From contig CM039462.1 in assembly GCA_022414725.1 (NCBI GenBank), positions 47,514,685 to 47,578,684 of the forward strand: a stretch of 64,000 nucleotides of DNA, in the 5' to 3' direction. A program made the translations under genes and the position numbers. This DNA comes from Microglena sp. YARC (Eukaryota; Chlorophyta; Chlorophyceae; Chlamydomonadales; Chlamydomonadaceae). Under the pieces are notes generated by a model, which ran no database searches, was not told where the DNA came from, and saw only the letters and a program-made list of their open reading frames with translations. This document shows positions 24,994 to 33,239 of the stretch, piece by piece (position 1 is the first letter of the stretch; each line of letters opens with the position of its first letter).

Positions 24994-27900
24994 CAACTCA
25001 TTGCTGGATATGTTGGCTCCCCTGTCTATCATGGATATCATAGCTCCCAAGGTCAAGTTTCCAAGTTCAATTTTTGAAGTCAAATTGTCCAAGTTTTATT
25101 TTCCAAGTCCAGGTCAAACAAGTCAATGCATTGTGAACAAGTCAACTCACGCTATTCCTGGCTGATATGTTGGCTCCACTGTCTATCAAGGAGATCATAG
25201 TTCCCAATTTCAAGTTTCCAAGCTCATTTTTGTAATTCAAATTTCCAAGTTTAATTTTCAAAGTCAAAGTCAAACAAGTCAACTCATTGTTGACAAGTCA
25301 ACTCACGCTATTCCTGGCTGAGATGTTGGCTCCCCTGTCCATCAAGGAGATCAAAGTTCCCCCTTGCCCATGGTAGGCTGCATAGTGAAGGGGAGTCCAG
25401 CCAAGCTGCAGTGGTGCGAGGTGGTGTGAGGTGGTGTGAGGTGTGTTGGGTGGTGTGTAAAGTTGTAAAGTTTGTAATGTTGTAAAGTATGCAGGAGATC
25501 AAAGTTCCCCCTTGCCCATGGTAGGCCGCATAGTGAAGCGGTGACCAACCAAGCTGCTGTGGTGTGAGAACATGTGAGCTGGTTGTGTTTACTGAATAGC
25601 AAGAACAAGAATGCCGTATTTCCCACACCGTAGTGTGAGAAATAGAGTATTAGGAAAGGCGGGATCAGGTACCAACATTCGCGCTAATATTTCGAAGTTT
25701 AAATCCTGCGGAAGGCGAAACGAGGATGTTCGCGTGCCGCTAATTCAAAATCAGTGCCAGATCACCACGAGTATTTAGTCTGTGCACAACACTAGACCAA
25801 TACTACTTTGATCAAATTGCTGTCACAGCAATTCAGTCCTGTCATTTTTCTAGTTCCCCACCACCATCCCTCTGTTCCACAAGAGTATATCTTCAAGAAG
25901 CTATCGGAGCACTCCCAGGGGAAGTACTCTGTTATTATTTGACAGTAGCGACTTTTATGGTAGTAGCACAAAGACAGACCTGTAAGGGTCTGAAACTTAA
26001 AGCTAGATGGTGCAATATTATTATTTTAAGGTTTTAAGCCATGGCATATAATGCAGTCTAAAAAGATGCTATCCACCCCCTAATTAAGGGGGCCAGGAAA
26101 CACATCCAAGACCAGGCATTACAACGCCAGCTGACACCTTTAAATATTTGTATTTGCACATGTACCTAAGGGGCCCCATCTGAAGATCGCTGGACCTCTT
26201 GTGCACTGACTAAATGTCCAGCACCAGCAGGCCCCTTAACTTTGCAAATACAAGTTACTGACAATGATGAAGCCTGCATTGCTTACTTCCTTAACCCTCT
26301 AAGGGTAATTTACTTGGAAATATGAAAAAGCAAAAATGTAGAGGTATCTGAGTCCCAAACACCTCCCTAATAAGAACAATTGCCAGGCCCCATAGTGAAG
26401 TTGCGACCAACCAAGCTGCATTGGTGTATGAACATGTGAGATGGTCTTTTTTACTACATAGCAAGAACAAGAATAAGAACGACTGCCAAGCCCCATGGTA
26501 GGCTGCATAGTGAAGCGGCGACCAACCAAGTTGCAGTAGTGTGAGTGGTGGTGTGAAGTGTGAGTGGTGGTATGAGGTGTGTTAGTTGGTGAGTACAGTT
26601 GTGAAGTATGTGGGAGATCAAAGTCCCCCCTTGCCCATGGTAGGCTGCATAGTGAAGCGGCGACCAACCAAGCTGCAGTGGTGTGAGGTGGTGTGAAGTG
26701 TGAGTGGTGGTGTGAGGTGTGTGAGGTGGTGTGTACACTTATAAAGTTTGTAGAGTTGTAAAGTATGCAGGAGATCAAAGTTCCTCCTTGCCCATTGTAG
26801 GCCGCATAGTGAAGTGGAGTCCAACCAAGCTTCAGTGGTGTGAGGTGGTGTGAGGTGTAAGTGGTGTGAGTGGTGGTGTGGGGTGGTGTGAGGTGTGAGT
26901 GGTGTAAGTGGTTTGAGTGTTGGTGTGAGGTGGTGCAGTGTGAGTGTTGGTGTGTGGTGGCGTGAGATGGTGAAGTGTGAGTCTTGGTGTGAGGTGGTGT
27001 TAAGTGTGAGTGGTGTAGTGAAGTGTGAGTGGTGTCAGGTGGTGAAGTGTGACCCATAAAATATAAATTCTCTTAACAATGTCAAGCTCACATCATCCCC
27101 TACCAATATCATTTCCCTACCAATTTCAAGCTCACATCATCCCCTACCAATTTCATTTCCCTACCAATTTCAAGCTCACATCATCCCCTACCAATTTCAT
27201 TTCCCTACCAATTTCAAGCTCACATCATCCCCTACCAATTTCATTTCCCTACCAATTTCATTTCCCAACCAATTCCAAGCTCACATCATCCCCTACCAAT
27301 TTCATTTCCCTACCAATTTCAAGCTCACATCATCCCCTACCAATTTCATTTCCCTACCAATTTCATTTCCCAACCAATTTCAAGCTCACATCATCCCCTA
27401 CCAATTTCATTTCCCTACCAATTTCATTTCCCAACCAATTTCAAGCTCACATCATCCCCTACCAATTTCATTTCCCTACTAATTTCAAGCTCACATCATC
27501 CCCTACCAATTTCAACTCCCAACCAATTTCAATTCCCAACCAATGTCAAGCTCACATCATCCCCTACCAATTTCAAGTCCCAACCAATGCCAAGCTCACA
27601 TCATTCCCTACCAATTTCATTTCCCTACCAATGTCAAGCTCACATCATCCCCTACCAATTTCAACTCCCTACCAATTTCAATTCCCTACCAATGTCAAGC
27701 TCTCATCATCCCCTACCAATTTCAACTCCCTACCAATTTCCATTCCCTACCAATTGTTTCCCTATTCACTTTCAATTCCTAACCAACTTCAAGCTCACAT
27801 TGTCTGAGGCGTTGATATTGGCTCCGATATCCAACAACATTTCCAAAGCTTCAACTTGGCCACTGGCAGCTGATAGAAATAGTGGAGTCCTTCTATCCTG

Positions 27901-29651
27901 ATGAAAAGGCAGGGCATGGTGTGTGAATAAGTGGGCTGCTTGTGTTGGATTTTGTTCCACCCCACCCCACCCCCACCCCACCCGGGTGTTTTATTGTTTT
28001 TGAGCCCATGCTAAGTATAGTGTAGTCCCTCCTTCCTGGTGACAAGGCAGGGCATGGTGTTGAATTTGGTGTGCTGCTTGTGCTACATATATTATTATCT
28101 TATATTGAATGGTTTATGAGCCCATGTTTAAAATAGTGGAGTCCTTTCATCCTAGTGACAAGGCAGGGCATCCTGTGGAAGTCATGGGGCTGCTTGTGTT
28201 AGGTACTTTGATTTTGTATGTTTAATGGTTTATGAGCCAATGCTAAGTTTAGTGGAGTCCCTCCGTCCTGGTGACAAGGCAAGGCATGGTGTGTAAGTCT
28301 GTGGGCTACTTGTGCTACATATATTGTTATATGTTTATTTAATGGTTTACGAGCCCATTCTTAATAAAGTGGAGTCCTTTCATACTGGTGACAAGGCAAG
28401 GCATGGTGTGTAAGTCTGCGGGCTACTTGTGCTACATATATTATTATTTGTATATTTAATGGTTTATGAGCCTATTCTTGTTATAGTGGAGTCCTTCCAT
28501 ACTGGTGACAGGGCAGGGCATGGTGTGTGAGTTGGTGGGCTGCTTGCTTTGGAAGTTTTGGTTTTATGTGATATGGCTGCGAACACAGGTTTTATATAGG
28601 TGCGTCCTTTCATCCTGGTGACACGTCAGGGCATGGTGTGGGAGTCATTAAACTGTTTGTGCTGGATTATATCCCTCCCCCCCCCCCCCCCATGTTTTAT
28701 TGCTTTTATCCCATGTAAATATATATTATGTGCCAGGAGTAGCAGCCAAAAAGTTTGGCCCCCTACAAGCACAAAATCATATCCATGCTTACTTCCGTAT
28801 CCTTCAAGCGTCTGCATGAACCATTTTAAAGGCAGAACAAAGTAAAAGATAATCTGCAAATACAGGAGGAGCCCAGGCCACAGAATTTTCAGTCAGGCCG
28901 ATCGAATTTTTCTAAGAACAGGGATGTAATGGCATGTAACTAGGCGATATTAAAAGTAACTTTTCAGGTCATTCTGAGCACCTCATTTAGGGGGGGGGGG
29001 GGGGGGTCAGCCCTCATTTTATTTTTTGCTAACTTTTTACTCAGACCTCCAAATGAAATTCTGATACCACCTATGATTAGGCCTTGGTAAGGGTAGTCTA
29101 TTGGCACCACTTTGGAACTCATGCAATAAGTATTAACCCCCCTCCCCCCCCCCAAACCTTCTCCCCAAACCCCACCCCACCCCAGAGTATGAGAGGTTTA
29201 ATGGCTGGGTATGGGTTGATCACATGGGTGGGTAAATATGTGGGTAATATGGGGGAGTATGGGTGTGTGGTGGGGTGGTGCCCCCCCACCCCCCACCCCA
29301 CCCCGCCTCGAACCCCCCCACACCACCCACCCACCCAACCGCCCCCGCCTTGACCCTCCACCATGCGACAACACCAAAACGAGGCCGAGTTGGGTAGGAC
29401 CCAAGGGGAAGTGTGGCTGAACCATGCTGAGAAAAATGACCTGCTACTGTTTTGTTTTAAATAATAAGAACTCCAGTTTTGGGCCGCCCCCCTGCAAAGG
29501 TGAAGGGTGACTGCAGTACTCGGGCAGAACTTTGATTTTTGGCTATTACACAATCCCTGTGGGAATTCCGAGGATGCCACTATGTGCGCCATACTGTAAA
29601 CCCCCAGAATCCATATGTAAGTTTTTTCAAAAAGGGGTCATTTCTATTTAA

Positions 29652-29690
<39 letters not shown>

Positions 29691-32160
29691 GGGGTCAGCC
29701 CTCCCCAGGTTTTTTAGGCGTGGTGTGGCCTATCTGTTTTTTTTTTATACTCCCGTATATGCTCTTATTTTACATTTGATGGTTTTTTAGCCCATGCTAA
29801 GTATACTGGTGCGTTCCATCCTGGTGACAAGGCAGGGCATGGTGTGAGAGTCGGTGGGCTGCTTGTGTTACATATATTATTATCTGTATATTTAATGGTG
29901 TATGAGCCCATTCTTAATAAAGTGGAGTCCTTCCATACTGGTGACAAGGCAGGGCATGGTGTGTGAGTCGGTGGGCTGCTTGTGTAAGGTATATCATTAG
30001 TGTATGTTATATTAATTAAACTCAATCAATTCAATCAATTTTATGTTTTATGAATACAAATCAATCAATTGTATGTTTTATGCTGTTTTATGAATTAAAA
30101 TCAATTCAGTTCAGGACTGATAATTTCATTCGGGACGCGCCTCTAGGCGCCCTTGATGATTTGAAGAAAGCTTACTGTGTGGATTTGAGAGTGTACTCTT
30201 CATTAGTCCTAATCTGAACAAGTTCGATGCAGCGTCGCCTGCGACGCTAAAAAATGGCGGAGAGTGATCACGAGGGAGCGACAGGTGGCAACGGAAGCGA
30301 GTTAGTTACGAGGCCGTTGGCTGACGTGTCGGGCTTCATCACGGTCAGATGGATGGGTGGATGGATGGATGGTCGGACAGACAAATGGGTAACACTGGGG
30401 GCTCCCGCCCCCCAGAATGGGGGGGCTCCGCCAAAAATCACTGGTAATTTACATTTCGTGGGTGTCCTAACTCAAGTACGTAGCTGCGTAGACTCAGTTG
30501 CATCATTCTGAGTTCCAGTTTTTGCTTGATAGCATGTACAACAACTTCAAAACAAAAAAGGTTTTTCAAATTTAAAATTAAAGATCACACTTTTCAAAAC
30601 AAAACAAAAACTTGTATTTAAACATCCACACCTGAAGTTAGATTTGTATCTGGGAATGGGGGGTGAAATTTCAGGTTTGGAGGTGGGAATTGGGACTAAG
30701 GGAGCCGAAGGGAGGTGAATTTTAGAGCTTTACTGCCATTCCAGTAAATTCCGAGGCCAAGGCTGAAGCGCAGCGTCCGACCTTGTGGTAGGGGTTCGAT
30801 AAGTTTTTCGTCCCGCGGAATCTTCATTCGTGGTAGCCCGCACCGCGATCCGGTTTAAGTCGACCCAAGCTTTTTTGTACATCTCGTGTACTGCCATCAG
30901 CCTGCCGAGCTGAGCTGCTCGCGGCCAGATGCGAATGCTAACAGAAATTAGCTGCGCGCCTAGCTGACGCATTCGCGGACAATTTGAGATAGAGTTCAAT
31001 TCCGAGCAGTTGGGGTCATGTGGAACCTGGGTTCACAATAGCGATTCAGCTTAGGGCGTTTTAGGACTTAGGCACTTTTGGAGATAACGTATTAAATGAA
31101 AAAAATAAAAAATGCCACTAGATGGGGCTTTGAAAGAATTACACGGGCTAAGAAAAAATGACTCACACTAAAAGGGGTTTCGAAACAATTAAATGGGCTA
31201 AGAAACAAAAGCCTCAAACTAGAGGGGGCTTCGAAAAAAATGAAGGGGCTTCGAAAACAACTCACGCTAAAAGGGGTTTCAGGAAAAATAAAGGGCTTAG
31301 AAAAAAGACTCACGCTAGAAAGGGTTTCGGATAAAAAGGAGGGGTTTCAAAAAGATGACTCACCCTAGAAGGGGCTTCCAGTTCAGCTCCCCTGTCAAAT
31401 AATGCTTTCACAATGTCCACTTGCCCTAAGCGAGCCGCCCAATGGAGAGCAGTCAGCCCATCCTGAAGAGGAAGCAGTGGTGCGTGTGTGTGGTGTGTGT
31501 GTAGATTGTGTGGTGTGTGGTGTGTGCGGTGTGTTTGTGGTGTGTGTGTTTATGAAGCTTGAGTTTTTGTGTGTCAGTGAGACCACTTACCCTAAGCGAG
31601 CGGCCCAAAGGAGAGCGGTCAGCCCATTATGAAGAGAAAGTAGTTGTATGTGTGTGGTGTGTGTGTAGTGTGTGTGTATACATGGGTGTATATATCACAT
31701 ATAAACAATAAATAGCAATTGTGGTCAACGATGGTTGAAACATCACTCACATCGTCGGTGGCTCAAACGCTGGCTGCCCTGTTGAGCAGAGCGTTCAAGG
31801 CTTCCACTTGATGCAATTCCCTATAGCCTTATTGCACACACCCGGACTGTAACATGTAAACAAGAAACAAGAATGGTGGTCAACTATGATCAAAACATCA
31901 CTCACATCGTTGCAGGCTCCTATTTTTGGCCTCCTTGTCGAGCAGAGCGTTCAAGGCATATACTTTGTGCAATTCCCTATAGCCTTATTGCACACCCCCG
32001 GACTGTAACATATAAACAAGAAACAGCAATGGTGGTCAACTATGATGAAAACATCCCTCACATCGTCGGTGGCTCCTATGTTGGCTGCCTTGTCGAGCAG
32101 ACCGTACAAGGTATTCACGTGGCCATCAAATGCCGCATAGTGAAGGGGGGTTCGCCCATC
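10004..32160 (-). CDS. Ankyrin-repeat protein gene, one repeat per exon (12 exons seen)
   Basis: Twelve exons on the minus strand each encode one ankyrin repeat. In transcript order they are 32062-32160, 31364-31462, 27799-27897, 25307-25405, 24012-24104, 22565-22663, 19965-20063, 18357-18455, 16733-16831, 14571-14672, 11491-11589 and 10004-10104. Nearly all have a CAG acceptor and a GTGAG or GTAAG donor. Nine of the first eleven are exactly 99 nt; the fifth is 93 and the tenth 102. All eleven are phase 0, so any can be skipped or added without a frame change. The consensus is DG.TPLHYAA..G....L..LLDRGAN.SA.D. Ankyrin repeats are protein-binding scaffolds; no other domain is visible, so partner and role are unknown. 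Neither end of the gene was found. One exon has an in-frame TGA and the last a +2 shift, so the gene may be damaged. Confidence 0.85.
10190..11330 (-). repeat. Acceptor-edge copies of ankyrin exon 12, with GT-rich filler
   Basis: At least five truncated copies of the exon 12 start (near 10198-10235, 10432-10490, 10665-10712, 10805-10843, 11275-11315) each encode the LTPLH or DAASH region after a CAG-like acceptor. Between them lie G/T-rich tracts and 'gagagtgtgagttggtagtgtgggaagtg' repeats. All lie upstream of the full exon in transcript order. Confidence 0.75.
11330..11406. repeat. GT repeat and poly-G tract
   Basis: A (GT)n tract runs into about 60 nearly pure G residues. This could form G-quadruplex structure on the plus strand and could be a length error in the assembly. 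Confidence 0.9.
11491..11589 (-). CDS. Ankyrin exon 11
   Basis: A 99-nt phase-0 exon between a ccccag acceptor and a gtgagt donor. It encodes [13 protein letters not shown], then [14 protein letters not shown]. It is one of the few exons here without obvious edge copies in its flanking introns. Confidence 0.9.
11610..11940. repeat. 50-bp tandem repeat
   Basis: About five copies of a 50-bp unit beginning ttggttagcatgatagcata, degenerating to the right. It lies in the intron before ankyrin exon 11 and contains no exon edge. Confidence 0.9.
12072..13763 (+). mobile_element. DNA transposon relic with inverted ends (PiggyBac-like)
   Basis: The ends are inverted copies: gttcgtcctggg at 12072 and cccaggacaaac ending at 13763. 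Each is followed inward by a near-palindrome of the type gggtattac.ggtaataccc. The interior holds a broken plus-strand transposase-like frame and a later-expanded CA-rich repeat (about 12880-13320). Flanking bases (ttataat and aataatg) are similar but not a clean duplication, and I do not see the TTAA typical of PiggyBac, so the superfamily is tentative. It sits inside an ankyrin-gene intron. Confidence 0.5.
12343..12890 (+). pseudogene. PiggyBac-like transposase fragment
   Basis: A plus-strand frame ends with an acidic stretch (SEEEDEKVD) and a TAA at 12622-12624. The same frame resumes at once with [17 protein letters not shown], then [19 protein letters not shown] and [12 protein letters not shown]. 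An acidic N-terminus followed by a W-containing segment and a 'p..fF..F' segment is typical of the start of the PiggyBac DDE domain (DDE_Tnp_1_7). The rest of the catalytic domain is missing, replaced by CA-rich repeat. Assigned from memory of the family, so moderate confidence. Confidence 0.4.
13815..13905 (+). other. tRNA-like / SINE-head-like segment
   Basis: The plus strand has an A-box-like stretch (tggcgaatggttcaatgg, about 13827-13844) and, some 40 bases on, a perfect B-box core ggttcgaatcc within gctgggttcgaatcccta. The acceptor stem does not pair convincingly, so this is not a functional tRNA. It may be a tRNA-derived SINE head or a tRNA pseudogene. Confidence 0.35.
13954..14570 (-). 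repeat. 152-bp tandem donor-edge copies of ankyrin exon 10
   Basis: Four truncated copies precede the full exon on the map, at an exact 152-bp spacing (13954, 14106, 14258, 14410, with the true edge at 14562). Each gives on the minus strand the exon 10 end (roughly LLD.G.NIAA..P) followed by a gtgagaatcc donor; the outermost donor is mutated. They lie downstream of the exon in transcript order. Confidence 0.9.
14571..14672 (-). CDS. Ankyrin exon 10
   Basis: A 102-nt phase-0 exon after an aaacag acceptor. It encodes [18 protein letters not shown], then [14 protein letters not shown], and ends at a gtgaga donor. One codon longer than the usual 33. Confidence 0.9.
14780..15480 (-). repeat. Acceptor-edge copies of ankyrin exon 10
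   Basis: Five copies spaced about 150-175 bp (near 14800-14830, 14945-14980, 15115-15150, 15285-15320, 15445-15480) each give a CAG-like acceptor followed by DGW.S.HHAAW or DGWESPFTM on the minus strand. CAA/GTT trinucleotide runs lie between them. Confidence 0.85.
15500..16290. repeat. CAA/CAG-rich higher-order repeat
   Basis: CAA, CAG and GAG-type triplets organised in a higher-order unit of roughly 110-120 bp, marked by 'gaagaacaggattaacaac'. Frames of 204-317 codons are open on both strands only because the repeat is built from triplets. Confidence 0.9.
16560..16732 (-). repeat. Donor-edge copies of ankyrin exon 9
   Basis: Two truncated copies (around 16575-16595 and 16650-16672) repeat the last codons of exon 9 plus a gtaagg or gtgagg donor, each followed by a C-rich run. 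They lie just downstream of exon 9 in transcript order. Confidence 0.75.
16733..16831 (-). CDS. Ankyrin exon 9
   Basis: A 99-nt phase-0 exon from a ctcag acceptor to a gtgagg donor, encoding [17 protein letters not shown], then [13 protein letters not shown]. Intact. Confidence 0.92.
17040..17520 (-). repeat. Acceptor-edge copies of ankyrin exon 9
   Basis: Two long copies (about 17042-17125 and 17212-17305) carry the acceptor and two thirds of the exon, up to the LLD codons, then lose the ending. Shorter acceptor-only traces (ctgaggagta) occur near 17390 and 17500. None has the normal donor. Confidence 0.8.
17510..17930. repeat. tgtgtgtatgtgtgtttatg-type repeat
   Basis: GT-rich tandem repeat with a 40-60 bp higher-order unit (tgtgcgtgtatgaatgtgtg and relatives). 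The Cys/Val-rich frames here are repeat artefacts. Confidence 0.9.
18357..18455 (-). CDS. Ankyrin exon 8
   Basis: A 99-nt phase-0 exon from a ctcag acceptor to a gtaagg donor, encoding [17 protein letters not shown], then [13 protein letters not shown]. It resembles exon 1 of this gene ([14 protein letters not shown]), suggesting the two are related by repeat duplication. Confidence 0.92.
18470..19880. repeat. gtgagttgtg, ggtgaggtctt and gagtattggt tandem repeats
   Basis: Successive low-complexity blocks: gtgagttgagg-type (18480-19060), a roughly 12-bp 'ggtgaggtcttg' block (19055-19380) and a 15-bp 'gaggggagtattggt' block (19385-19470), then mixed forms. All lie in the intron before ankyrin exon 8. 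Ser/Pro/His-rich minus-strand frames here are artefacts. Confidence 0.85.
19965..20063 (-). CDS. Ankyrin exon 7
   Basis: A 99-nt phase-0 exon between an acacag acceptor and a gtgagt donor, encoding [19 protein letters not shown], then [13 protein letters not shown]. Intact ankyrin consensus. Confidence 0.93.
20510..21285. repeat. 81-bp minisatellite, about nine copies
   Basis: An 81-bp unit containing ggtgggtgggttaatgagg and cctcccacccctagcacc is repeated about nine times with few changes. Because 81 is divisible by three, frames of 283 (plus) and 259 (minus) codons stay open. Lies in the intron before ankyrin exon 7. Confidence 0.92.
21290..22495 (-). repeat. Acceptor-edge copies of ankyrin exon 7
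   Basis: At least eight truncated copies (for example near 21300, 21355, 21830, 21985, 22105, 22225, 22345 and 22465) match the start of an ankyrin exon: an acceptor-like sequence, then codons resembling LPCI or LHYA, ending in caagctgc/caggctgc. From 21960 on they form a regular array of about 120 bp. A CAA-rich block sits at 21530-21650. Confidence 0.7.
22565..22663 (-). CDS. Ankyrin exon 6
   Basis: A 99-nt phase-0 exon between a ctcag acceptor and a gtgagt donor, encoding [19 protein letters not shown], then [13 protein letters not shown]. The usual DG.T start is replaced by FKLP. Confidence 0.92.
22740..23500 (-). repeat. Acceptor-edge copies of ankyrin exon 6
   Basis: At least six copies (near 22745, 22925, 23045, 23270, 23340, 23440) repeat 'gaaggggagttagcttgaactgaggagtaggc', the exon 6 start plus its acceptor. 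Each then goes into unrelated sequence. Confidence 0.85.
23840..23890 (-). repeat. Donor-edge copy of ankyrin exon 5
   Basis: One degraded copy of the exon 5 end (gtcatcgatga-like) with a mutated donor, downstream of the exon in transcript order. Confidence 0.55.
24012..24104 (-). CDS. Ankyrin exon 5, with in-frame TGA
   Basis: A 93-nt phase-0 exon between a ctcag acceptor and a gtgagt donor. It begins FA, then TGA, then [16 protein letters not shown], then [11 protein letters not shown]. The acceptor-edge copies upstream (near 24270-24300 and 24580-24620) read FGW or FGF at the same position, so the stop arose from the Trp codon. If the exon is included, translation ends here. Being symmetric, it could be skipped without a frame change. 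Confidence 0.8.
24105..24640 (-). repeat. Acceptor-edge copies of ankyrin exon 5 and gttgagggg repeats
   Basis: Two copies of the exon start (24262-24312 and 24575-24632) with CAG acceptors flank G-rich 'gaggcgagggggcttgcaagaggcaagg' repeats. Confidence 0.8.
24739..24992. repeat. GATA/TAGA microsatellite
   Basis: Long (gata)n runs, interrupted by an AT-rich piece and by a degraded exon edge (gatcaactcattgctg). Confidence 0.95.
24993..25306 (-). repeat. Donor-edge copies of ankyrin exon 4
   Basis: Copies at about 24994-25050 and 25143-25205 repeat the second half of exon 4 (roughly LIDRGANIS or LIDSGANIS) and its donor. The copy nearer the exon keeps gtgag; the farther one has atgag. Confidence 0.88.
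25307..25405 (-). CDS. Ankyrin exon 4
   Basis: A 99-nt phase-0 exon from a tgcag acceptor to a gtgagt donor, encoding [19 protein letters not shown], then [13 protein letters not shown]. Intact. Confidence 0.93.
25495..26835 (-). repeat. Acceptor-edge copies of ankyrin exon 4
   Basis: Five truncated copies (25497-25555, 26377-26420, 26495-26535, 26607-26677, 26768-26830) reproduce the exon start (LGW or LGR, then FTMQP or PLHYAAY) and part of its body. Each runs into ggtgtgaggtggtg filler. The interval 25640-26330 holds no repeat or exon that I recognise. Confidence 0.85.
27079..27798 (-). repeat. Tandem donor-edge array of ankyrin exon 3
   Basis: About fifteen copies of a 45-46 bp type unit (caagctcacatcatccccta / ccaatttcatttccctacc). 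The caagctcacat element is the reverse complement of the exon 3 donor edge (atgtgagcttg), so the array repeats the true exon 3 donor. The 242-codon plus-strand frame is an artefact. Confidence 0.8.
27799..27897 (-). CDS. Ankyrin exon 3
   Basis: A 99-nt phase-0 exon from an atcag acceptor to a gtgagc donor, encoding [19 protein letters not shown], then [13 protein letters not shown]. Intact. Confidence 0.93.
27898..29960 (-). repeat. Acceptor-edge copies of ankyrin exon 3
   Basis: About eight copies (near 28025, 28140, 28255, 28370, 28490, 28605, 29810, 29925) repeat 'gtggagtcctt.catcctggtgacaaggcagggcatgg', the exon 3 start plus its acceptor, at about 115-120 bp. Each then changes to a 'tttaatggtttatgagccca' filler. 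C- and G-rich tracts interrupt the array at 28675-28695, 28988-29006, 29135-29380 and 29651-29690. Confidence 0.85.
29651..29690. repeat. Poly-G tract
   Basis: About 40 consecutive G residues, then gaggggtc. Exact length is unreliable in any assembly. Confidence 0.95.
30120..31085. other. GC-richer block of unknown origin
   Basis: This intronic stretch differs in composition from its surroundings. It contains a near-perfect palindrome (gcgtcgcctgcgacgc, 30232-30247). It also has a plus-strand frame of 85 codons starting [14 protein letters not shown] at 30254 and a minus-strand frame of 89 codons (30999-30730). I recognise neither; an inserted, decayed mobile element is likely but unproven. 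Confidence 0.35.
31090..31363 (-). repeat. Donor-edge copies of ankyrin exon 2
   Basis: About five copies of the exon 2 end and its donor (plus-strand 'gactcac.ctagaaggggtttcg' and variants), each followed by an A-rich spacer, at roughly 50-60 bp. Confidence 0.82.
31364..31462 (-). CDS. Ankyrin exon 2
   Basis: A 99-nt phase-0 exon between a ttcag acceptor and a gtgagt donor, encoding [19 protein letters not shown], then [13 protein letters not shown]. Intact. One acceptor-edge copy lies upstream at about 31587-31632, with its acceptor mutated to cat. Confidence 0.93.
31740..32061 (-). repeat. Donor-edge copies of ankyrin exon 1
   Basis: Copies at about 31745-31810 and 31905-31970 repeat the second half of the repeat (ALLN or ALLD, then ASV or SKN) followed by a gtgagtg donor. 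They lie downstream of the complete exon and share the filler 'gcaattccctatagccttattgcacac'. Confidence 0.88.
32062..32160 (-). CDS. Ankyrin exon 1 (first one seen)
   Basis: A 99-nt phase-0 exon from a cctcag acceptor to a gtgagg donor, encoding [18 protein letters not shown], then [13 protein letters not shown]. Because it starts with an acceptor, at least one more exon with the start codon should lie upstream. I did not find it between here and the peptidase gene. Confidence 0.93.
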
Positions 32161-32309
32161 CTGAGGAGCAATAAGTGTGGGAGCATGTGAGCTGGTTGTC
32201 AGGGTGGTTTACACTGACACAAGCACATTCATATATTTACACTGGTGATTTGCACTGACACAAGCACAAGCATATCTTCACACTGGTGATTTACACTAGC
32301 TCAATCGTA

Positions 32310-32510
32310 TCCATCAAACACTGCATAGTGAAGGGGGGGTCGCCCATCCTGAGGAGCAATAAGTGGTGCGGGAGCATGTGGGCTGGTTGTCAGGGTGGTT
32401 TACACTGTCACAAGCAAAATCATATCTTCACACTGGTGATGTACACTAGCACAATCGTATCCATCAAATGCAGCAGAGTGATGGGGGGTTCGACCATCCT
32501 GAGGAGCAAT
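32310..32510 (-). repeat. Acceptor-edge copies of ankyrin exon 1
   Basis: Two copies (32312-32354 and 32462-32500) with the ctcag acceptor, then DGRPPLHYAVFDGY and DGRTPHHSAAFDGY. They run out before the second helix. Confidence 0.9.
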
Positions 32511-32664
32511 CAATGGGATGGGAGTACGTTGGCTAGTTGTTGTGGGGGGCACTGTTTCGAGTTGTATAGATTCACATATACAGATTGTCTGAGATTGTGT
32601 GAGAATTTGAAGGGGATAATAATGTGATCAATGGCCACACAGGCAGAGTGCTCTATATACTATA

Positions 32665-32678
32665 TATATGGAGCGGCA

Positions 32679-32709
<31 letters not shown>

Positions 32710-32976
32710 AGCTGGGTAGCGCTACCTAGCGCCACTCGCGCTACCTAGCGCTACCTGCCGTGCTCGCATAGCTGGTTTCGAGCTAATAATGTCGGTAACT
32801 TGTCCTCGAAGTTGCTATTTGGTACCGATTTTGCATAGATTTTCACAAGGAATCCGAATTTCGCATTTGCGAAGCAGGATTCCGTTCATACAGCAAGGTT
32901 ACCCGGATCTCCCAGCTATTAGGACTATTAGTCCTACTTTTGGCCGCGGTTAGGGCTACCTGCCACTCCCTATATA
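32665..32976. mobile_element. MITE-like element with inverted ends
   Basis: The left end (tatatggagcggcagg, a G run, then gtagc) and the right end (gctacctgccactccctata) are imperfect inverted copies. The element is about 310 bp, has no coding capacity and sits in TATATA-rich sequence, as expected for an insertion at TA. Internal sub-repeats gcgctacctagcg occur near the left end. A 26-base G run has expanded inside the left end. Confidence 0.5.
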
Positions 32977-33239
32977 TATATATATATAAATAAAATATAT
33001 ATACATATATATATACTCATATATGTATTGCCCTCACATCTATACATATAAAATAGCCACATATTGATTATGTAATATACTAATACACTAATATACCCAC
33101 ACACACTCATCTGTATGTTTTTTATTTTTGGTTAACAAATCCTTGTAGTGATCAACATTCTGTTGTCTATATTATATTATCGGTATTATGTGACCCATTC
33201 CGCTCGACTATGGGCCCAAAGACATCACAGTGCGTTTTT

